A program made the translations under genes and the position numbers. Under the pieces are notes generated by a model. It was not told where the DNA came from. It saw only the letters and a list, made by a program, of their open reading frames with translations, and searched no databases. From an uncultured Lachnospiraceae bacterium (GTDB taxonomy: Bacteria; Bacillota; Clostridia; Lachnospirales; Lachnospiraceae), in assembly GCA_902796375.1 (NCBI GenBank), contig CADBOW010000075.1:1-20261 (forward strand): 20,261 bases of DNA, written 5' to 3'. Shown here piece by piece: positions 1-6,842 of this stretch (position 1 is the first letter of the stretch; the number at the start of each line of letters is the position of its first letter).

Positions 1-83
1 AAAAACTGACAGCCAGAGATAAGACAATTATCCGACGAAATATGGACGGGGAACTGTCGGAGTATAGCGACGTTTTGAATTAT

Positions 84-539
84 ATGCTTGAGGTTGGAAC
101 AAAGGCGCCGGAGTTTACACTGCCGGATCAGAACGGGGAGATGCACGCATTAAAGGATTATAGGGGAAGCAAGGTGGTTCTATACTTCTATCCGAAGGAC
201 AACACAGCCGGATGTACGAAGCAGGCTTGTGGTTTTGCAGATCGATATCCGCAGATCCGGGAAGCAGGCGCTGTGGTGCTTGGGGTGAGCAAGGATTCCG
301 TGGCATCACACAAAAGATTTGAGGAGAAGTATGGACTTCCCTTCACATTGCTTTCGGACACAGAGCTTTCCGTGATCAAGGCATATGACGTATGGAAGGA
401 AAAGAAGAATTACGGAAAGGTGTCCATGGGCGTAGTGCGAACGACATACCTGATCGATGAGAACGGAATCATCCTGCAGGCGATGGATAAGGTGAAGGCT
501 GCCGATAATCCGCAGGAAATGTTGGAGATGCTGGGGTGA
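84..539 (+). CDS. bcp: Thiol peroxidase, BCP/PrxQ-type peroxiredoxin
   Basis: This is a cytoplasmic thioredoxin-fold peroxidase expected to reduce hydrogen peroxide and organic hydroperoxides using thiol reductants. From ATG 84 the protein has 151 residues, the usual BCP length. The N-terminus MLEVGTKAPEFTLPDQNG is the standard peroxiredoxin opening. The active-site segment PKDNTAGCTKQACGF holds the peroxidatic Cys44 and, five residues on, the resolving Cys49, the PrxQ spacing. YLIDENG near the C-terminus is also typical. The frame stays open upstream to ATG 42, and TTG 75 lies 12 bases after a weak CGGAG (58-62). I chose 84 from family length because none of the starts has a good ribosome binding site. 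The carbonic anhydrase gene follows 55 bases later, so they may be cotranscribed. Family assignment is secure; the exact start is not. Confidence 0.93.
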   Translation: MLEVGTKAPEFTLPDQNGEMHALKDYRGSKVVLYFYPKDNTAGCTKQACGFADRYPQIREAGAVVLGVSKDSVASHKRFEEKYGLPFTLLSDTELSVIKAYDVWKEKKNYGKVSMGVVRTTYLIDENGIILQAMDKVKAADNPQEMLEMLG

Positions 540-566
540 GCCGGAAAACAGGAAACACTTAAAGGG

Positions 567-578
567 TATGTATACATA
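567..578. promoter_or_regulatory. 12-bp perfect palindrome ahead of carbonic anhydrase gene
   Basis: TATGTATACATA is fully self-complementary and lies immediately before the ribosome binding site GAAAGGA (579-585). It could be an operator or an AT-rich promoter part, but a 12-bp AT-rich palindrome can arise by chance and no matching -35 element is evident. Confidence 0.2.
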
Positions 579-594
579 GAAAGGAATAGACAAA

Positions 595-1149
595 GTGGAT
601 AATGCTGAAGTTATTGAAAAAATGAAGAAGGGAAACGATCTCTATCTGAATAGCCTCCGCAACGAAGGGAATGTGTCTCCGGAAATCCGTCAGAAGACGG
701 CGGAGGAGGGGCAGCATCCCTACGCCATCGTGATCGCCTGCTCGGATTCCCGTGTGATACCCGAGGCCATTTTCTCTGCCGGGATCGGAGAACTCTTTGT
801 AATCCGTGTGGCCGGAAATGTGCTGGATAACCACCAGCTGGGCAGCATCGAGTATGCGGCGTCTCACCTGGATGCGAATGTGATCGTTATGCTGGGGCAT
901 ACGGGATGCGGTGCTGTTTCTGCGACGATCAAGGGATCCACAGAAGGGTATATCCGCTATATCACGGATGATATCCGGGAGGCCATCGGTGGGGAGAAGG
1001 ATGATTATAGAGCTACGGTGCTGAATGTGAAACACGGCGTGAGTGTGATCCGCCGGGCCTTCAGCGAACATCCGGAGATACGGTCGGATGAGCTGGATAT
1101 CGTAGGAGCTGTATACAATGTGGACACCGGGAAGGTGGACTGGATGTAA
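595..1149 (+). CDS. Beta-class carbonic anhydrase
   Basis: This cytoplasmic zinc enzyme interconverts CO2 and bicarbonate. The 184-residue product carries the beta-class metal-site motifs: ACSDSRV with Cys49, Asp51 and Arg53, and GHTGCGA with His102 and Cys105. Cys49, His102 and Cys105 are the expected zinc ligands, and Asp51-Arg53 the catalytic dyad. The C-terminal segment LDIVGAVYNVDTGKV also matches small bacterial members of the class. Translation starts at GTG 595, nine bases after GAAAGGA (579-585). The gene lies 55 bases after the peroxiredoxin gene and is followed by a hairpin terminator. The length fits the compact clade of bacterial beta enzymes; nothing looks damaged. Confidence 0.95.
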   Translation: MDNAEVIEKMKKGNDLYLNSLRNEGNVSPEIRQKTAEEGQHPYAIVIACSDSRVIPEAIFSAGIGELFVIRVAGNVLDNHQLGSIEYAASHLDANVIVMLGHTGCGAVSATIKGSTEGYIRYITDDIREAIGGEKDDYRATVLNVKHGVSVIRRAFSEHPEIRSDELDIVGAVYNVDTGKVDWM

Positions 1150-1206
1150 CCGGTATTGGCGAGACGAGCAGGGAGAAGAGAAGCAAGAGGATTTGTAATG
1201 ACTTAC

Positions 1207-1240
1207 TACCGTCAGTTGGAATACTCACTGACGGTATTTT
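1207..1240 (+). terminator. Hairpin terminator after carbonic anhydrase gene
   Basis: Perfect 10-bp inverted repeat TACCGTCAGT (1207-1216) and ACTGACGGTA (1227-1236) around a 10-base loop, followed by TTTT (1237-1240). The U-tract is short, so termination may be partial. The left arm overlaps ACTACCG (1205-1211), the same half-site as in the TetR operator just downstream. Confidence 0.7.
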
Positions 1241-1244
1241 GCTG

Positions 1245-1273
1245 TTGACAAAACTACCGAACGGTAGTAATAT
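1245..1273 (+). promoter_or_regulatory. Sigma-A promoter with embedded TetR-type operator
   Basis: Consensus -35 TTGACA (1245-1250) is separated by exactly 17 bases from -10 TAATAT (1268-1273). The spacer holds the palindrome ACTACCGAACGGTAGT (1253-1268), two 7-bp arms around AA. A repressor bound there would block RNA polymerase directly. The TetR gene starts 88 bases after the -10 element, so autoregulation is the simplest reading. Promoter and palindrome are seen directly; the identity of the bound protein is inferred. Confidence 0.85.
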
Positions 1274-1360
1274 CACAAACGAGAGGTTGGATGGCGTGGG
1301 AATGACATCCAAATTCCAATACAAATAAAGGAAAGCCCTGATCGTGGAAGGAGACTTACT

Positions 1361-1963
1361 ATGAAAAACAGAAAGGAAGAAATTGTATATGCGACGCTGG
1401 ATCTGGCGGCGGAGAACGGTCTGGGATCGGTTTCCATGCAGCAGATCGCCAATAAGGTGGGGATCACGAAGGCCTCTCTCTACAATCATTTTTCCTCCAA
1501 GGAGGAAATCGTGACAGCCATGTATGAAATCCTGCGAAGTGCATCCAGGCGGAAAAACCTTGTGGCTCCGCTGGATTATGACCGACTGACTCCGGATATT
1601 CCGCTTTCAGTGATCCTGACCGGCGCGATCGATACCTATCGGAAGATGGTGAATGATCCGGAAATGTTTCGCTTCTATAAGGTGATAATGTCGGAGCGCG
1701 CGATCAATCCGGCAGCGGCGGAGATCATGGTAAAGGAGACGGAAACCATGATCCATGCCACGAAGACTCTGTTTTATGCGCTGCAGGTCAAGGGTATCGC
1801 ATTCTTTGAAAATGTGGATACGGCTGCATTTTCCTTTGCAATGACGGTACATTCCATCATTGATTATGAATGTGACCGGAAGCAGATGGGGATGGAATCG
1901 GATCAGGAGCTGATGGAGGATTATATCCGTGAGTTCTGCAGACTGTATGCTGCAAAGAAGTGA
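1361..1963 (+). CDS. TetR/AcrR-family transcriptional regulator
   Basis: A 200-residue one-component regulator. The N-terminal TetR DNA-binding domain spans about residues 5-52: the helix-turn-helix runs from SVSMQQIANKVGITKASLYNHF into the typical SSKEEIVTAMYE helix. The remainder is a divergent helical ligand-binding and dimerisation domain, so the effector cannot be read from sequence. ATG 1361 lies seven bases after a strong GGAAGGAG (1346-1353). The gene is preceded by a promoter holding a TetR-like palindrome and followed 86 bases later by a DUF998-like membrane protein gene on the same strand. It probably represses itself and that downstream gene. Confidence 0.92.
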   Translation: MKNRKEEIVYATLDLAAENGLGSVSMQQIANKVGITKASLYNHFSSKEEIVTAMYEILRSASRRKNLVAPLDYDRLTPDIPLSVILTGAIDTYRKMVNDPEMFRFYKVIMSERAINPAAAEIMVKETETMIHATKTLFYALQVKGIAFFENVDTAAFSFAMTVHSIIDYECDRKQMGMESDQELMEDYIREFCRLYAAKK

Positions 1964-2049
1964 CAGGAAGAAACGGGAACCGACAGGAAAGCACACAGGC
2001 ACAAATGTGTCTGCGATATCAGAACCGATCATAAGGAAGGAGAACAAAG

Positions 2050-2718
2050 ATGGAAGCTGTAATGGATTCAAAGTATGCCGGATTGATCCGGAGAATTGGT
2101 ACCTGGACGATGATCCTGGGAATTCTGAACCTCGTATTCTATATTTTACATGATGTGATCGGAGCCATGAATTACTCCGGTTACAAGTGGATGGAGCAGG
2201 CGGTGAGTGACCTTACGGCAGAGGATTCACCCGTTCGTGAGACCGCAAAGATCTTTACCGGTCTTCATGGAAAATGCTCCATTATCACATGCGTGCTTCT
2301 CTGTGTGATGCTGAAATATATCAGGAAGCCTCTCCGTGTCGGCATATACCTTTTTACGGGTATGCATGCGGTCTCCAATGTAGGATATGATCTGTTCCCG
2401 CTTTCGGGGAAGGGCTATGACGGAACCTTTCAGTCTTTCATGCATGTGTATGTGATCACGGCGGCAGTTGTGATTCTTTCCATTGCATCCCTGGTCGTCA
2501 TCGCGGTAGGAAGCTTCAGAGATGGGAGAAAGAAGCTGGGGATTCTGGCGCTGGTTGCCCTGGGATGTATGTTTTTCGGAGCAGTGGGTTCCGGGGCGCT
2601 TCCCAAGGCGGTCTTCGGGATTGTAGAGCGGTTCAGCACATACAGTGCGGTAGCCTTTACCGCGGTATTGGGTGTATACTGGAAGATGTGCTTTGATGGG
2701 GAAAAGAAAAAATCATAA
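2050..2718 (+). CDS. DUF998-like integral membrane protein
   Basis: A 222-residue polytopic membrane protein with about six predicted transmembrane helices (roughly residues 14-36, 68-89, 96-116, 133-155, 162-182 and 197-213). The motif FPLSGKGYDGTFQSFMH (about 116-132) and the early SDLT segment (53-56) resemble DUF998 proteins, whose biochemical role is not established. Translation starts at ATG 2050 after GGAAGGAG (2035-2042); ATG 2062 is an alternative. The gene follows the TetR gene on the same strand with no terminator seen in the 86-base gap, so it is a likely target of that repressor. A few such proteins sit next to TetR genes in Gram-positives, but the substrate is unknown. Confidence 0.75.
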   Translation: MEAVMDSKYAGLIRRIGTWTMILGILNLVFYILHDVIGAMNYSGYKWMEQAVSDLTAEDSPVRETAKIFTGLHGKCSIITCVLLCVMLKYIRKPLRVGIYLFTGMHAVSNVGYDLFPLSGKGYDGTFQSFMHVYVITAAVVILSIASLVVIAVGSFRDGRKKLGILALVALGCMFFGAVGSGALPKAVFGIVERFSTYSAVAFTAVLGVYWKMCFDGEKKKS

Positions 2719-2825
2719 AAAAAATGAACCAAATGAATTCCCGTGAAAATATATAAGTGAACGACCGCTTTTGTGCACGAATGGTATCGGTTGGGAAAAA
2801 CGTGAAGAGATACTGCGAGGAGAAT

Positions 2826-3326
2826 ATGAGTCGGATCGAACAGTACATAAATGAATATGGGACAAAGATCTATTCCTTCTGTGTCTATATCACGGGTGAC
2901 CGGGATGCTGCGGATGATCTGTATCAGCAGACATTTCTGGTGGCGATAGAAAAAGACGAGATCGATGAGGATCGAAACCCCAAGTCCTATCTGCTGTCCA
3001 TTGCCATGAATCTGTGGAACAATCAGAAACGTAAATATCTATGGCGCAGGAAGAAGGCAGATGTGATCTACTTCGACGACGGTGATGCGGAACAGCTGAA
3101 GGACAGTTCACCGTCGGTGGAAGAGGATGTGGAACGCCGGGAGGAGATCGAAAGGATCAGACAAACCGTACAGACGCTGCCGGATAAGCTGCGGATCGTG
3201 ATACTCATGCATTATATGGAAGAACTCTCCATGGAGGAGATCGCCGGTATCCTGGGGATACCGGAAGGTACAGTGAAGAGCAGGATCCACAAAGCCAGGA
3301 AGGTTTTGAAAGAGAGGTTGATGTAA
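2826..3326 (+). CDS. ECF-type RNA polymerase sigma factor
   Basis: A 166-residue extracytoplasmic-function sigma factor that would redirect RNA polymerase. Sigma region 2 spans about residues 10-72, with AADDLYQQTFLVAIEK and the NPKSYLLSIAMNLWNN helix. Region 4 spans about 112-162, with LPDKLRIVILMHYMEELSME and the helix-turn-helix IAGILGIPEGTVKSRIHKAR. The frame is open upstream to GTG 2757, but ATG 2826 follows GAGGAG (2817-2822) and begins where ECF proteins normally begin. The stop codon overlaps by one base the start of the next gene (TAATG), indicating translational coupling, a common arrangement for sigma factor and membrane anti-sigma pairs. Confidence 0.93.
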   Translation: MSRIEQYINEYGTKIYSFCVYITGDRDAADDLYQQTFLVAIEKDEIDEDRNPKSYLLSIAMNLWNNQKRKYLWRRKKADVIYFDDGDAEQLKDSSPSVEEDVERREEIERIRQTVQTLPDKLRIVILMHYMEELSMEEIAGILGIPEGTVKSRIHKARKVLKERLM

Positions 3327-4216
3327 TGCTTCATATGGATGATGTAAACGGGAATGAAAAAAAGATAGATACTGCATACATGAAGAATGAGGACCGGGAA
3401 CTGGACCGGATGCTGTCGGAGGCGCTGAAGCCGAAGCTGAAGCCTTCAGCCGGGCTGAATGAAGGAATCCTTTCCGGAGAAGCTGCGACGGATCCGGAAC
3501 GCCAGAAGCGGGGCATCCGAAAATGGTATCTGCTGCCGAAGACTGCTGTTGCAGCGGCTGCCATCGTGCTGATCGGATCTGCCGGCGTCTATGCGGCAAC
3601 ACAACTGCTGAAGGACCCGGTGGTGACGGAGCATACGGTTTCCGTGGGAAATACGGAATACGTAAATGATGATGCGATCATGGCTACGGAGACTCCGGCA
3701 ACGGTGGAAACCATTTCCACGGAGAAGGGAAATGCATCCACGAAGTGGCAGACAAAGAAGGTGGAGAAGGTGAACGGATATACCAACACCTGGCTTACCT
3801 ATGCTGATTATGCGGAGGCGGCAGAGGATGCAGGACTGCCCCGCTGGCTTGGTGAGAACTACAAGGCAGAAAGCCCGGTGACCTTCGTTGAGACGAAAGG
3901 AAAGGGTTATCACAGCCGGGAACTCCATGCGGAGTTTCGGATCCACGAGGGCACGGCCCTTCTGATTACATCCCTTGCAGATGAAGGGGTGGCCGAGGAT
4001 GCGGCTTACAGTATCCAGATGGGACATCCTACAAACGAGAGGACCTATACCACAAAAGCCGGGATTCAGTTCCGACTGGTGGATGATATGGTTGGAGAAG
4101 GTCAGCCCATCACCACTTATGTTATGATCGCCTATGACCGGTACACAGGATACCTTGCCTTTACGGGTCTGTCCGAAAAGGAGATCCACCAGGTGCTGGA
4201 GGATGTGGCGTTCTAA
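3326..4216 (+). CDS. Single-pass membrane protein, probable anti-sigma factor (DUF4367-like)
   Basis: A 296-residue protein with a charged cytoplasmic N-terminus (residues 1-68), one transmembrane helix (about 70-91, rich in Ala/Val/Ile) and a roughly 200-residue extracytoplasmic part. The C-terminal half, with YVMIAYDRYTGYLAFTGLSE and a final helix, resembles DUF4367-like domains of Firmicutes anti-sigma proteins. There are no cysteines, so this is not a zinc-binding ZAS anti-sigma factor. ATG 3326 overlaps the sigma factor stop codon; ATG 3335 is a possible alternative. Coupling and topology argue that it holds the sigma factor at the membrane and releases it on an envelope signal. That role is inferred. 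Confidence 0.72.
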   Translation: MLHMDDVNGNEKKIDTAYMKNEDRELDRMLSEALKPKLKPSAGLNEGILSGEAATDPERQKRGIRKWYLLPKTAVAAAAIVLIGSAGVYAATQLLKDPVVTEHTVSVGNTEYVNDDAIMATETPATVETISTEKGNASTKWQTKKVEKVNGYTNTWLTYADYAEAAEDAGLPRWLGENYKAESPVTFVETKGKGYHSRELHAEFRIHEGTALLITSLADEGVAEDAAYSIQMGHPTNERTYTTKAGIQFRLVDDMVGEGQPITTYVMIAYDRYTGYLAFTGLSEKEIHQVLEDVAF

Positions 4217-4337
4217 GTGGAATATCCCTGGATCAGGAAAGTGGGTCTTAAATGATCGGACCTACCCGCTTACACTGATAACACATAGCAAAAAGTCTCA
4301 GCGTATTATATATGTGACGGACAGGGACTGCGTGGTT
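4217..4337. other. Non-coding gap after anti-sigma gene
   Basis: This is the first part of the 311-base gap between the anti-sigma gene and the FAD oxidoreductase gene. I see no credible reading frame, promoter or RNA gene here. The rest of the gap holds the terminator at 4338-4373 and the promoter/operator at 4432-4476. Confidence 0.5.
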
Positions 4338-4377
4338 CCCCCGGACAGGATCAGACCGGATTCTGTCCGGGGGATTT
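4338..4377 (+). terminator. 15-bp hairpin terminator after sigma/anti-sigma operon
   Basis: The arms at 4338-4352 (starting CCCCCGGACAG) and 4359-4373 (ending CTGTCCGGGGG) pair over 15 bp with one G-U wobble and a six-base loop. The downstream tract is only ATTT, so this is a very stable hairpin with a weak U-run. It sits about 120 bases after the anti-sigma stop and before the next promoter. Confidence 0.7.
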
Positions 4378-4431
4378 CTGTATCTGAAACTGTCAAACTG
4401 AAATCTCAAAGATTTTTTTCGAAAAAACTTC

Positions 4432-4476
4432 TTGACATCAGAACATATTTTGTTATATATTGAATACAGATTCAAT
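4432..4476 (+). promoter_or_regulatory. Promoter and overlapping palindromic operator of the FAD oxidoreductase gene
   Basis: Consensus -35 TTGACA (4432-4437) is followed after 16-18 bases by an AT-rich -10 region (TATATA/TATATT within 4454-4461). The palindrome ATTGAAT-ACAG-ATTCAAT (4459-4476, perfect 7-bp arms) covers the end of the -10 region and the expected transcription start. A repressor there would block initiation; the TetR protein encoded just after the oxidoreductase is the obvious candidate, by inference. Confidence 0.7.
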
Positions 4477-4527
4477 GAACATGAAATCAATGAAAGATAT
4501 TTCCAGAAAGAAACGGAGGATATAAAA

Positions 4528-6054
4528 ATGAAACAGGGGATCAACGGTAAGGAGAAGGTTGTAGTGATCGGTGGCGGGATCGCCGGACTGTCGGCAGGAA
4601 TCTATGCACTTCTGGCAGGGTTCGAGGTTGAGATCTATGAGAAGAACAGCATTCCGGGCGGGGAATGCATTGGCTGGAACCGGAAGGGTTATCATATCGA
4701 TAACTGCATTCACTGGCTGACCGGTACACGGAAGGATACGGAAATGTATGATGTCTGGAAGACCACCGGCGCCTTGTCCGATGATACAGAATATGCAAAG
4801 GTAGATGCATTTTATACTTCCACATACAAGGGCCGGAGCGTGACGCTGTGGAATGACCTGAAGCGTACAGAGAAGGAGCTGATCGAAGCTGCACCGGAGG
4901 ATGAAGAGGAGATCCGTAAATTCATCCAATATGTGGAATACTCCAAGCAGTGCCTCTTCCCGGCAAATAAGCCCATGGAGATGTGGGGGATCCGGGATTA
5001 CATTTCCATGGGGAAGAACATGGCGGATTTTCCGAAGGTCATGAAGGAATTCGGAAAGATCAGTCTGGAGGATTACAGCAAACGCTTCAGATCACCGCTG
5101 CTGCAGAGGATGATATGTGATTACCTGCCCAAGTCCTACTGTGCATATTCCTTCCTGGTATCCTACGCCACCATGGCAGACGGGAACGGAAATATCCCTA
5201 TGGGCGCATCCCTTCAGATGTCGCTTCGTATGGAAAAAAGATTTAAGGAACTTGGCGGAAAAATCTGTTACAATATGGGTGCGGAGAAAATCCTGGTGGA
5301 GAAGAAAATGGCCCGGGGCGTGAAGCTGGAAGACGGCTCCTTTGCCGAAGCGGATTATGTGATCCCCACTGTAGATACGCATCTTCTGTTTGGGAAGCTG
5401 CTCTCCGCAGATTATATGCCGAAGAAGCTGAAGGCAGCCTACGATGCACCGAAGGACTATCCCGTCACCAGCGGATTCCAGGTGGCATTTGCGGTAAGCG
5501 AGAAATTCAGCCGGGGTGAGACGGTATTTATCGATATGGAGCCCCTTCGTGTGGGAGCGAAGACCTTTGACCGGATGTATGTAAAGTCTTACGGGTACGA
5601 TCCCATTTTCGTGAAGGACGGGAAGCAGGTGATCCAGACCTGCATCACCCAGACCGATGAGGATTATGCATTCTGGAAGAGCCTTTCCCGGGAGGAATAC
5701 AACCGGATGAAGGAAGCGCTGGTGAAGGAAGTGCAGAAGCGTATCGAAGCAGCATTTCCGGAGCTGGAAGGTGATATGCTGTTCCTGGACGCATGGACAC
5801 CTCTCACCTATGAACGTTATTGCAACGCATACCACGGCAGCTACATGAGCTTTATCACCACTCCTGCCGGGAAGCAGATCCGGATGAAGGGGAGACTGAA
5901 GGGAATCCGGAATCTGTATGTGGCAGGCCAGTGGACCAATTCACCGGGAGGACTTCCGGTTGCGGCAGCCAGCGGAAAATTTGCGGTACAGAGGATCCGG
6001 AAGAACCGTGGACAGAGCATCGAGATCACGGATGAACATGTGGTGCTGGCATAG
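4528..6054 (+). CDS. FAD-dependent oxidoreductase, phytoene desaturase/CrtI-like
   Basis: A 508-residue flavoprotein of the amine-oxidase/CrtI superfamily. The N-terminal Rossmann dinucleotide site VVVIGGGIAGLSAG (residues 11-24) is followed by the ribose-binding acidic residue in EIYEKN (Glu38) and the PGGECIGW segment. The C-terminal FAD-binding signature LYVAGQWTNSPGGLPVAAAS (about 463-482) matches phytoene desaturases and carotenoid isomerases. No carotenoid synthesis genes are nearby, so the substrate is unknown and may be another polyene, lipid or isoprenoid. Translation starts at ATG 4528 after ACGGAGGA (4513-4520). The frame is open further upstream, but that stretch is promoter DNA. 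A TetR gene follows about 200 bases later. Confidence 0.85.
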   Translation: MKQGINGKEKVVVIGGGIAGLSAGIYALLAGFEVEIYEKNSIPGGECIGWNRKGYHIDNCIHWLTGTRKDTEMYDVWKTTGALSDDTEYAKVDAFYTSTYKGRSVTLWNDLKRTEKELIEAAPEDEEEIRKFIQYVEYSKQCLFPANKPMEMWGIRDYISMGKNMADFPKVMKEFGKISLEDYSKRFRSPLLQRMICDYLPKSYCAYSFLVSYATMADGNGNIPMGASLQMSLRMEKRFKELGGKICYNMGAEKILVEKKMARGVKLEDGSFAEADYVIPTVDTHLLFGKLLSADYMPKKLKAAYDAPKDYPVTSGFQVAFAVSEKFSRGETVFIDMEPLRVGAKTFDRMYVKSYGYDPIFVKDGKQVIQTCITQTDEDYAFWKSLSREEYNRMKEALVKEVQKRIEAAFPELEGDMLFLDAWTPLTYERYCNAYHGSYMSFITTPAGKQIRMKGRLKGIRNLYVAGQWTNSPGGLPVAAASGKFAVQRIRKNRGQSIEITDEHVVLA

Positions 6055-6073
6055 AGAATATGGCCATCTCACT

Positions 6074-6089
6074 CATCCCATGCGGGATG
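6074..6089. repeat. Short inverted repeat at the edge of the tandem-repeat tract
   Basis: CATCCC-ATGC-GGGATG forms a 6-bp stem with a 4-base loop, 20 bases after the oxidoreductase stop. There is no U-tract, so I do not call it a terminator. Its right arm overlaps the start of the first tandem unit. Confidence 0.4.
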
Positions 6090-6202
6090 CCGTGTGTGTC
6101 AGGGATGGATACCGATGAGTGCGGGATGCCATGTGTCAGGGCTGGATACCGGTGAATGCAGGCTGCCGTGTGTGTCAGGGATGGATACCGATGAGTGCGG
6201 GA
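6088..6202. repeat. Three-copy tandem repeat, about 39 bp
   Basis: Three direct copies: 6088-6126 (39 bp), 6127-6163 (37 bp) and 6164-6202 (39 bp). The outer copies are identical; the middle copy has lost one GT and carries several substitutions. A partial unit tail (TGCGGGA) precedes them at 6081-6087. Because the middle copy is 37 bp, the copies fall in different reading frames, which argues that the repeat acts as DNA or RNA rather than as a protein repeat. It fills most of the gap between the oxidoreductase and TetR genes. Confidence 0.9.
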
Positions 6203-6255
6203 TGGAAGCCAGCATGTGCAACTGTGTATGCCGGAATATGAATGAGGACGGGAGC

Positions 6256-6825
6256 ATGACGAGAAAAGAACAGAAGGAAGAAAGAAGAAAAGCGATACTT
6301 ATGACGGCGCTGACCCTGTTCGTGGAGCGTGGATACCATGATACGAAGATTACGGATATTGCCAAGGCGGTTCCCATGAGTACCGGACTTATGTTTCATT
6401 ATTTCGAGTCCAAGGAAGAGCTTCTGCTGGAGCTTGTGAAAATGGGAGCGGAAAGCACGAAGGCCCTGAATACCGGGGCGACGGATACGATACCGCCGGA
6501 TCTTTTCCTGACGGGATTTCTGAAACAGCTGTTTTCCTATGCTGAGGAACAGCCATGGGTGTTCAATATGTTTGTTCTGATGAGTCAGGCCAGAAGAAAC
6601 GGGATGCCGGAGGATGCAAGGCGGGTTGCTCTGTCTGTGGAGTCCATAGATGCTACGGCCCGTATGATCGAGGCCGGCCAGAAGAAGGGAATCTTCCGGG
6701 AGGGAGATCCGAAGCTTCTGTCCAGGTGCTTCTGGGCCTCGGTTCAGGGCGTCATGGAGGAAATGTCCATGGATAAGGAAATGAAGGCACCTCAGCCGGA
6801 ATGGATCCTGGCGATCCTGAAATAA
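6256..6825 (+). CDS. TetR/AcrR-family transcriptional regulator (second)
   Basis: A 189-residue TetR protein. The DNA-binding domain occupies about residues 8-56: ILMTALTLFVERGYHDTKIT followed by the helix-turn-helix DIAKAVPMSTGLMFHYFESKEEL. The C-terminal helical domain should bind an unknown ligand. ATG 6256 is chosen because GAGG (6244-6247) lies eight bases upstream and the protein then begins like other TetR proteins. The frame is open further upstream through a cysteine-rich stretch encoded by the tandem repeat, which I treat as non-coding. It lies between the FAD oxidoreductase and the LytTR gene and probably regulates the former through the palindrome at 4459-4476. Confidence 0.9.
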   Translation: MTRKEQKEERRKAILMTALTLFVERGYHDTKITDIAKAVPMSTGLMFHYFESKEELLLELVKMGAESTKALNTGATDTIPPDLFLTGFLKQLFSYAEEQPWVFNMFVLMSQARRNGMPEDARRVALSVESIDATARMIEAGQKKGIFREGDPKLLSRCFWASVQGVMEEMSMDKEMKAPQPEWILAILK

Positions 6826-6842
6826 GGCCGGAGGAAGAGTGG

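Noticed and set aside
2757..2825. Upstream GTG start for the sigma factor
   Set aside because: The 23-residue extension has no family match, and ATG 2826 has GAGGAG just before it and fits the normal ECF N-terminus.
3446..4189. - strand frame of 247 codons opposite the anti-sigma gene
   Set aside because: The + strand gene is supported by overlap with the sigma gene and a membrane helix; the reverse frame has no recognisable feature.
4432..4527. N-terminal extension of the FAD oxidoreductase from TTG 4432
   Set aside because: This stretch is the promoter (its TTG is part of the -35 TTGACA) and the ribosome binding site and dinucleotide motif favour ATG 4528.
6088..6202. CRISPR-like array
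   Set aside because: The units are directly adjacent without unique spacers, and no cas gene is present.
6094..6255. Cysteine-rich N-terminal extension of the second TetR protein
   Set aside because: It is encoded by the tandem repeat, whose copies are in different frames, and TetR proteins normally start near ATG 6256, which has its own ribosome binding site.
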